A stretch of DNA of 64,000 nucleotides from Fremontodendron californicum (lineage: Eukaryota; Streptophyta; Magnoliopsida; Malvales; Malvaceae): contig JAULJL010000011.1 of the NCBI GenBank assembly GCA_030761205.1, positions 18,094,501 through 18,158,500 on the forward strand, in the 5' to 3' direction. The notes beneath the pieces are model-generated. The model made no database searches. It was not told where the DNA came from and saw only the letters and a program-made list of their open reading frames with translations. This document shows positions 55,146 to 64,000 of this stretch, piece by piece (within the stretch, counting starts at the first letter, position 1; each line of letters opens with the position of its first letter). The translations under genes were made by a program, and so were the position numbers.

Positions 55146-58100
55146 ATGGGGAAGAAGATGCTGAATTTGGAAGAACAGTGTAAGATAGTCAACATGTTGA
55201 AATCCTCGTCTGAGCAAAAATCAATCGAAGAGACAGTCACTGAATTCTTCAGCAATTCCAAACTCCGCTATTTCAATGTCTGTTATTCTCTCTCTCTTTT
55301 ATTGCAGGTCATTTCGCTTCTCCTCCTGTTTTTTATTTTTATTTTTAATCTCACTTTCTCTCTCTAGGGTTTTACGGGTCGGATTTGAATTTCACTTCTC
55401 TCTCACCTGCTTTACAACTTTTAGGGTTCATTTCCGAGTCCCTTCTAGCTGTTCAGAAACTGTTATTTTTTTTTTTGCCATTTAAATTGACAAAGCTAGC
55501 GAACTACTGTGAATTTTGTTTACTTAGTTGTGCTGGATTTTGGGGGAATTCAGTAACATATTGTTAGATTATGGTACTAGAGAATATGAACTTGAAAATT
55601 GGGTTAATGAAACAGGAATCTTATAGATATGAGAAAGAATGCTCAATGCCCCTGCTAATCTTCATAACTAGTTTAGATCTCTGTTTCTATGTAGTTGAGC
55701 TTGTTTTGTTTATTTGGCAAATGAATTTTTAGTCTCTGCCTAAAGATTTCAATTATTTTTATCATACAATCATTTTTTTCCTTCCTAAGATTTATAGCCT
55801 TCAGCATTCTTCTAATTTGTTGGTAAGCCTTGCTTTATAGGAGTGATTTCAATGAGAACGAAAAAGATTTAGGAGGTATAAAAAACTGAAAGGAAAGAAA
55901 AATGGTTTCTCTTTTTTCAACCATGCTTGGTAAGAAATATGGATAAGTGGTGAGAGAAAGAAAAATATTGTTTCAATCCCTAGCTTGGTAGCATTGAAAA
56001 GTTGCTTTACACTTTAAAAGAAGTGGGCTATACTGTAAATTTGCAATACTTAACTCATATAATGATTTTTTTTTTTCTCTAGTCTTCTAATTTGGGAAGA
56101 TTGTTTTTGTTAACATGGACAAAAAAAAGGCTATCACTCCTAACAAATTTGAGTAAAACTCATTTTCTTTCCTCTTTTCCATTTTCCCCTCACCTTCCTC
56201 CATTCTTGCACTTCCCTCTCATACTAAACAAATCCTAAATAAATAGAGTACTAAGTATATATTTGGTGTTTTGGTTTCATAGGAGATATAATAGGAGTAA
56301 AGAAATTAGAGTGTTAATTTAAAGTGGAATTCAATTCAATTTAATTTTAGTTGTTTGTTTTTGAGTCAAAATATTACTATTTTTTTTTTGTGTACTTTTC
56401 TCATGTTTTATTCATGAATGTGAGCAACAACACCTAAAACGATGAGGGGTTCCATTTTAGTTAGGTTATTTTTCTCCACATCTCTTAACTTTTGAAGATA
56501 TTTAATTGATTTGCCACAAATTGTGAGTGATTGTTTAAGATATTTAACTTGTATTTTGGTTGTTTAAGGTTGAAGCAAAACATTGGACTAATGTGTTTAC
56601 TATCATATTGTCTTATATATGATACCACTATAGTCGTTGAACTATTTTACAATTTTTGGCATCTTGAATGGTGATTGGATTTGATTATTTGTTACCAAGA
56701 ACATGGGAAGTGCTTCATTTATGTGCTATAGATTTTTAGTTTTATCTTACCAGTAGAATGTGTTCAGTAAACTTAGATCTTGTCTGGTATTATAGGTTTA
56801 GCTAAGGCAAAGTTCCTAGCCATTAGTGGCACCTTTTGAAAAGGCAAAGGCAGATTGAGGTGCTTCAGTCAATTGTCCTTCTGTTTTATTGAACCTTGTA
56901 TTTTTTTTTTTTTTTGTAAGCTATGGTTTCAATTGAAAATAATGAAAATAGAAGTGTTGTTATTTAAGGATAAAAGATGGGGTAGTATTATCCATGTGTA
57001 AATTCCTGTTGGAGGTAATAGCTCCATTTTTAGCATTTGGTTCTTCCACAATGCAGGGCTGCCTACTATATTACATTTCTAACTTTTAATCAAGTTTTAT
57101 AATAGTTCTTCACAAAGTGAGGATGTTCTACTAACATGTTTGGATTGATTGTAATAATTCCAGGACAAAATGTCGTTCAATTCTACTGAACGATTGGTTG
57201 CATTTGTTATTCTTCATCGAAGCTATTCCTCTCAAAAGTCTGCTGCAAACCCATTTATTTCTTTTCTTGTAAATGTAAGCCATGCTTTTTTTTTTCTCCT
57301 TGTTATGTTTCATGTTAGCAAGTTCAGCAAATGTTTTTCTCTTTATATGTTTTCATATGCAGAGATAACCATGTATTGAGAGAGCTTGATTGATCCACCT
57401 TGTATGTTGCTTATTTAGGTTAATAAAAGCCTTATATTTCTCTGGGTGTATGCAGGCAAACATGCTAGACTATTAGGGGCAGGCTTGTCATTGCAAAATT
57501 TTCTATCTGATTTTGCTTTGTTTGAAGAATTGAAGTTTCTTGTGCCTCTGGATGTAACTATTTTATCATATTATTATTTAGTGCATCTTTGATAGTCAAA
57601 GAGGTTTACTTCTTTGTGAGCATGGAACAATAGACAATTTTTTCTTCAAAAAAAAAAAATTAATAAAAAAAACACCTTGCATCACTTGTATTATTCTAAT
57701 AATTTAAAGTTTTAAGGAAGGCACCAAGTTCTCTTCTTCTGTTGCTTACAACCTCATGAGAACCAAAAGAAAGAAGAATGTAAAGAACTAGTTGTTTCCT
57801 CTTGCCACTGTCAATGATATTCTATTCTGTCTTTTCTCCGTCTAATCTCCCCTTAATTTTCACCTAATGCTTATATGACTTCAACAATCATGTAATGCCC
57901 ATTTCTGGTTTTTCTTTTTTAATAGAATCTTATTTTATTTTTTTATACCTTTCTTTTGATTGTCTTTTATGTCTACTGGATATTACAGGCTGCATGTGAT
58001 GATGGAGCTGAAAAATATGAGAGGGCATTTATTCTCCATTTGCTAGGCTCTGGCAACTCCAACAGCAGTAAGGAGGTTTGATTCTCTCTCTTCCCCCCCC

Positions 58101-61100
58101 CCCTTTCCCCCAATTTGCAAGAAGTGGGGATTTTGAAATTTAGTTGCATTGTCTTGGACTCGTGTTCATTTGTGAGAAGTGTTGATCACCAACTAAGTAC
58201 AGGGGGATTTGAAATTTATATAGGAATCTGCTTGCAAAAACCTATATTTCTTAAACTGTTAAAGTGCATAAAAGGGAAGAATGGAATTAAACAAAGGGAA
58301 AATCACTTTGGACTTCTCTGTCCTAGCAATTTATTTTTCTTCATTTTGACAGTTTGCAGGGCATGGGGACATGGGTATGCCAAACATGTTAGAATTTTGT
58401 TTCTCAAAAATGCATGCATTTGTTATAATGTGCTAATTGTATACATTCCTTTGGATGGATTAATGTTTGATTTTTATAGGAGTTTATTGTGTAAGAGTTG
58501 GTCCCTGTGCTTTGCCGTTGGGTTGGATAGATGCTTTTCTATGTTACTCGGATTCGGATGTGAGTGTCGGATACGGGTATGTGTCCGACACGGGTATGTT
58601 CAATTTTTATAAGTTTTCCGTGTATTTGGAGAGTCCTTGAAGGGTCATATCCCCATACCCATGTCTGGATATACGTCGGATACCGGTGTCGGACACGGGT
58701 ATTTCAAGAAAAATTAAGAGTCGGAGTAACATAGATTCTTTTTTATGCCTATAGCTGATTATAGTCACAAAGTAATTCCCATATGAGAGAGCTCACATTG
58801 CTGTCAAATTTTGTCTTTCAGTTTCTTAAACAGTCTGCTTCAGATTACATCAAGAATTTTGATCCTTCATCCCATGTAAGTTCGTCAAGTAACTATAACT
58901 TTTTTTGATGAAAAAAGTCAATGTTGAGCTCTTGTTACATTAAGTTTTGATTGTTCTACCAGGTTGGTGCAGACTTTGTCTATGTAATTGTGTTTTTGAT
59001 GAAAGAACCCATGTTGAGCTTTTCTTTATTTTCTTTTTGACTGGGTGGTGGGGAAGGGTAACTTCAATTGCATTTATTGAAAAACAATTTTCCATCCCGC
59101 CCCTCTCCCCCTTCCCTTTTTCTATTAATAACCCTTTCTCTTTAAGATTTTTAGTGTTTCCATTCATCTTATAGATCCTTTTTTATCTTTTTTATATTAG
59201 ACTTTCCCACAAAGAGAGCAGTTACAGCAACAATATTTTGAGAAAATCAATCCAGAACCATATGCTTGCTTATTGAAAAACACTGCAGTGAAAAATGTGT
59301 TAGCAGATCCCGATGTTCCTTGTGGTTGTGATGCAAATTCAGCAGAGTATGTGTCTCGGGATGTTTATTGCTTTTTTTATTATTATTATTATTTTGTATT
59401 CCTTATATAATGAATATTATTTCATGCATTTTTTTTCTCATTAGGTTGGATTTACAGTATAGAGCTAAACCTAAACTTGGATCTGGGGACAGAGATGAAT
59501 CCCTAATTGGATTGGTAGCGAATTTGTCATTGGAGGGGTTAATTCCTCATTGGATCAGGCCTGTTCCACCTAGGTTCCCAGTGGATGAGAAGGAGGTAAA
59601 ACATTTTTTCAGGGGCTGTTAGTTAATTGGTTAGTGGAGTTCACCTGTTTTACCTGTCAAGTATTTTTCAGTTAGTGTGGCTCAACCCTGATAACAATCA
59701 TGAGCTTCAATGGGATCAAGGGATGTGTGCTGATACTAGCAAAGGAGCAGCAGTGAGAGACTTAATTGCAAAAGCTTTGAAGGGACCACTTGCACCTAAC
59801 CAACAAGAGGTTTGATACCCTTTAATATAATATTTGCACTTCTAATAACCATATCTTATGCATTTATTTATGTAAAAGATACATGACATCATTGTTTTGG
59901 TCTTGGATTTGATGGACCTTTTATTTGCTTGAGTGATTAGTTCATTGGGGCTGCTTCTAATAAATATAAATTAATTTAATAGTTCATGATGTGCTGTTGA
60001 GCAAATTTTCAGAGGCTTCATTGGTGAATTTTGACAACCTTAATATCGAGTCTTCTCATATAGCAATAGAGGCAATGGAATGGTGGGACTGAATGACTGA
60101 TGGTGGTTTGGTCAAGTCTTTTATTAGAACAAATGCCCGAATTAGGATCTAACTCTTAGTAAGATGTTCATTCTAGAATCTAACCTTTGATTCAGTCCAA
60201 TTAAAGCCTTCATCTTACAATATGGTCCCATTAAGGCAGTTTTGTGGCAGAATAGATTGCATCTCTTGCTGGCTAATTGGGGCTTGGCTAGAATGTGACT
60301 TACTTGATCAAGTACCTCTATTATTTTAATTTATGTTCAAGGTCCTTTATACATGTAAGAAGAGACCACAAATGCTCTTGTTAAAAGATGTGACTTAATG
60401 GAGGGTACCTATTTCAGGAGGGGGAGATCAAGACCAAAGAATGACTGGAACTATATGAAAAAAGGACCTCTTTTTAGTTTTACTGAAGTTATTGTGGATA
60501 TGGTTCTAAATAGGATGTGGTCCTAAGTGGCACAATTTAATTGTGTTGCACCAGTATGTGGTAGATTGGTAAGTTATAAAAGAGACCTACAATTACAAAT
60601 GCTCTTGTTAAAAGATGCGTTTTGATGGAGGTGCCTATTTCGGGAGGGGGGAAATCAAGACCAAAGAGGACAGGTGGAAACTATATAAAAGACCTCATAT
60701 TTACTGAACTTATTGTGAATATGTTTCTAAATAGGTTATGCTCGTAAATGGCACAATATGATACATCTAATGGGAAAAGGCTTGGTAGTTGTTACTCTCA
60801 TTTGATTGTGTTGCACCAGTATGTGGTAGATTGGTAGCTATATATAAAAAAATCGGATTGTTGTCCTATTACCAGTGGTGGAATTTAAAAACTCCACAAG
60901 TAGGTTTATATGTTTGCCATATATCCATTGACCTATAAAATGGAAGTCAACATTGAATTATTAAGTTAACAAATATAGTTAAATGGACATGTGTCAATCG
61001 AATTAAACTCGTTCGTGGAGTTTTTAACAGTGGTTGGGTTGGGGGGGGGGAGTAATTTTGGTTTTTTGGCTAGAAATTGACTTTGCTGCCTTTGCATGAA

Positions 61101-63924
61101 TTAGCACCAGTACTTTGCTAGGTGAGACTTGAGAGTTGGCACTAAATCATACCAATCCAAATCAAGCTTAACATCATCATTTAGAGCTGCAAAATCTTAA
61201 CCGTATCTCATCACCATATAACAGCAACTACAGTAAAACTTCGATAAATGAATGTTCGATGCATTAATAAAATCTTGCAGTCCCGACTCAGGCCAGCGTA
61301 TGCATAAAATATTAATTTTTTTAAATAATTCTTTATTGCCCTACAAATATATAAATTAATAATTCCTAAAAAATAAAAAATACCTAAAAGTTCATATAAT
61401 ACTATAAGAAAATTTTCACTTAACAACTTCTTCCTTCTCATTTAAGCTCTTTCTCAAATATGTATATAAGGTTGTTTGTTTTTTCTTTATATCTAAAGCA
61501 AACTGAATCTCATCCTTAATTTTTTGCTATGTACACACCACATTCGGTACATTTTTTTCATGTTGTAGCAAGTAATTATTTAAGGTGAATATTGCTTGAA
61601 ATCTATGTTACTCGGACTCGGGTGCGAGTGTCGAACACTGGTATGTGTCCGACACGGGTATGTTCAATTTTTTTTTCAAGATTTTCATGTATTTGGAGGG
61701 TCATTGGAGGATCATATCCTCATACCCATGTCCGGATATGCATCGGATACGGGTACTTAAAGAAAAATGAAGAGTCGGAGCAACATAGCTTGAAATACCT
61801 CTTTTGGAGAAATAGTTAGTAAAACACAATTGTCATCTGGATCTTGATCATCATCAGTAGGCATATTCATGGCCCCTTGAATAATTTCATCTATAGGTGA
61901 TTCCATCACTCTATCTAGCTTTTTTCATTTATAAGTCATTCATGTATCTTAGTAAAAGAAAATAATATACAAGTATAAAGATTGAAAATATAATTTTTTT
62001 ATAAATTAATAAATATTAATTTATCGATAAATGAATAAATTATTCATTTATCGATAATTAAATGACCTCTTTAAAATAATATTTTATCTTAGTCCCAATA
62101 GTATTATTTTATAGGGTTTTACTGTAAAATCATCCATTTAGATAAGGACATGGAGAAGTAAACAGAGAAAGATTTGGAGATCTGGAAAAATAGAGAAAGC
62201 TTTAACCTCATTGCCATCACTAATGGAGTCTAACATATTTACATAAGATAGGCTTAATTGTGTAGTTAAGTAATTTACCAACAAACGGATTCTTTCTAGC
62301 ACAGTACATGTAAGGATTTCTCCATGATAACACATGGAAATTGAGGCGTACTGCTTTTAATTCAAACATTGGAGATATACTGATGGATTTATGTACTAAA
62401 TTATTAATAGTTACTTAAGACAAACATCTTGAAAAGGCAGATCCACCTATCAAACTCAAACTTGTGTGGTCATACAGATTATTATTGACTCAATCCCATT
62501 GTCGTAACGTAAGAGCTAAAACCCAGATTAGGATCTAATCTCTACCTAAATGTTCAATGTAGCGGAAAAAAAAATTTACAATGGGTCATTTAAAGATTAT
62601 CTTATCAATTTGGTTTAATTAGGCAGATCAGTAATGAAATTGAGCACATTGATACATGTGCCATCAATTAGAGTTGATAATGGTTTGCTTCGGCTTGATT
62701 TTGAAAAAAAATCGGTTAATGTCTAGCATTCTTGTTTTCAGAAACTGCACCGAATAGATATGAAAACCAAACGACCCGAATCAGTTTTTCTTTTCTCAGC
62801 CCTATTTAGATTTATATGACTAGGGAAGAACTTAGAGGTTCTGCAATTGTGGTAAAAAATGTTAATTAATTATTACAGTACACAATTAGTCCAAATAATC
62901 ATATTTAACTATGATTGGTTTAATTTGAAAATTACGCAAAAAAGTTTGACAATTAATGTTCAGTCATACTCTCTCGCACTTCTCTCAACTTTCCTAGTAT
63001 TCATTGCCACCAATGGACTACATATGGAACTGTTGAAGATGGTGATTAATTCTGATTTACATTCATTGGAAGAGGTACACATGTTGTGATCCATAAAAAC
63101 TGTTCTCTAGCAATAGCTGGTTTATATTTAGTGTTTGTGACTTGGTTCTGTTTGGCTTTTAAGTTGGTCTGTTAAGTCATTTTGGATAATAAGGTTGGTC
63201 TTTTATATATTAATTATAAAAGATAAACAAAGACAAATGACATTTGTGTCTTTGGATGGTATATGTCAAATATGCTTACTTGGTTAAGTGGCAGCTTGTT
63301 TAACATGGTTCATCTTATTTATGGAAAAATGCACAAGATGGTTATTAAATGCTAGTAAAAGTACATTTTGCTAATGGCTGAACCTTTAGTTGCTTTTATT
63401 ATTTGGCACACTGATGATTCTGTGTTTCGAAACAGACTGAACTTGTCTTTTTCTGTTCAGCAAGTCCTGGTGGAGCTGGCTAATGACCCCAAGCTTGTCT
63501 ATCACTGTGGATTGACTCCAAGGAAGCTACCTGTATGTTATTTGAGAATTTTACAGTTTGGCTTGTAACTCTATGGTGATGCTGTCTTAACATTCAACCC
63601 CTTACTTTCAGGAATTGGTGGAAAACAATCCTCTTATTGCTGTTGATGTTCTGACCAAGTTGATAAATTCTCCTGAAATTGCCGAGTATGTATTTGGTGA
63701 ATCAATGAAATTTCTGTTCAATACATTCCAATCTACATTCTCTTTCTAACATGCGTATATGTGCATGCAAATGTGTATCAAGGTATTTTACAGTTCTTGT
63801 TAACATGGATATGAGTCTACACTCCATGGAAGTTGTGAACAGGCTCACAACCGCGGTTGAACTACCAAAGGAATTTGTACGTATGTACATAACTAATTGT
63901 ATATCATCCTGCGAAAACATCAAG
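55146..63924 (+). CDS. CNOT11: CCR4-NOT transcription complex subunit 11, 3'-partial (10 exons, 379 codons seen)
   Basis: CNOT11 binds the CNOT1 scaffold of the CCR4-NOT deadenylase complex, which shortens mRNA poly-A tails. Exons with GT-AG borders: 55146-55307, 57164-57274, 57989-58075, 58822-58875, 59201-59346, 59445-59595, 59672-59809, 63461-63532, 63612-63685, 63783-63924. The joined frame stays open and every phase fits. The start is the first in-frame ATG ([11 protein letters not shown]). Diagnostic matches to animal CNOT11 are the [11 protein letters not shown] block, [36 protein letters not shown] and [20 protein letters not shown]. The last part is outside the window. Intron 7 is long (3651 bp) and holds a MITE and a duplication. 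Intron lengths elsewhere are 76-1856 bp. Confidence 0.93.
58539..58734. mobile_element. hAT-like MITE copy 1 in CNOT11 intron 3
   Basis: 196 bp with terminal inverted repeats CTATGTTACTC and GAGTAACATAG-like ends, GC-rich inside (GTGTCCGACACGGG). The flanks ATGCTTTT (58531-58538) and ATTCTTTT (58735-58742) match 7 of 8, so an 8-bp target duplication as in hAT elements. Confidence 0.75.
60361..60838 (+). repeat. Imperfect tandem duplication in CNOT11 intron 7
   Basis: Two related segments (about 60361-60572 and 60582-60838) share AATGCTCTTGTTAAAAGATG at the start and GTGTTGCACCAGTATGTGGT at the end, with indels between. No coding content. Confidence 0.75.
61603..61788. mobile_element. hAT-like MITE copy 2 in CNOT11 intron 7
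   Basis: 186 bp, same orientation and clearly related to copy 1. It is flanked by a perfect 8-bp duplication CTTGAAAT (61595-61602 and 61789-61796). Confidence 0.85.
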
Positions 63925-64000
63925 GTACTTCCCATATAAATTTCCTTTTTTAATTGGTTTGGATATGTGTGGCATTCTTTGTGATTAAAGATGATAAAAT

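Noticed and set aside
58115..58612. 165-codon frame in CNOT11 intron 3
   Set aside because: Lies wholly in the intron and runs into the MITE; no domain.

Overview
This is plant nuclear DNA, very probably from a eudicot. The evidence is a spliced CCR4-NOT subunit gene with short GT-AG exons, Athila-type Ty3/gypsy LTR retrotransposons primed by tRNA-Asp, a CACTA transposon end, an L1-type LINE and hAT-like MITEs. The species cannot be fixed from the sequence.

Positions 1-52394 are one deeply nested transposon block. The outermost layer is an L1-type LINE, of which only the 3' part (50238-52394, ending in poly-A) is in the window. A non-Athila Ty3/gypsy element (F) is inserted in it. F is split by a CACTA transposon (right end at 19245) and by an Athila-type element C (19386-48997, TSD attac). 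The CACTA is split by Athila-type element B (right end 18275), and B by element A (1-8250). C is split inside pol by element D (25315-44287, TSD tacaa). The 3' LTR of D is split by minus-strand element E (32331-44217, TSD gtaac). LTR-pair differences counted by eye fall in the order the nesting requires: C about 20, D about 8, E 3.

The most unusual content is a two-gene cassette found in A, B and E between pol (or the gag remnant) and the 3' LTR, where Athila elements usually carry an env-like ORF. The first ORF is a small basic Cys-rich protein that resembles the nucleic-acid-binding proteins of betaflexivirus-type plant RNA viruses. The second is a complete 215-residue LOG-family protein (cytokinin riboside 5'-monophosphate phosphoribohydrolase) with its catalytic motif. 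Both ORFs are open in all three copies. Each is preceded by a TATA-like box and a polypyrimidine-CAG acceptor-like site. E carries the cassette behind a nearly intact gag-pol and is the likely donor type. A keeps a remnant of an E-type pol 3' end beside its cassette, and the LTRs of A, B and D are mosaics of E-type U3 and C-type R-U5. Both facts point to template switching between element families. A, B, D and E also share a strongly conserved potential three-way-junction structure just upstream of the polypurine tract.

Positions 52395-55145 are AT-rich and hold a degenerate tandem repeat of about ten units and a perfect G-box palindrome. From 55146 to beyond the window end lies the only clear host gene, the orthologue of CNOT11 (CCR4-NOT complex subunit 11). 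Ten exons are visible and the 3' end is missing. Two related MITEs and a tandem duplication sit in its introns.
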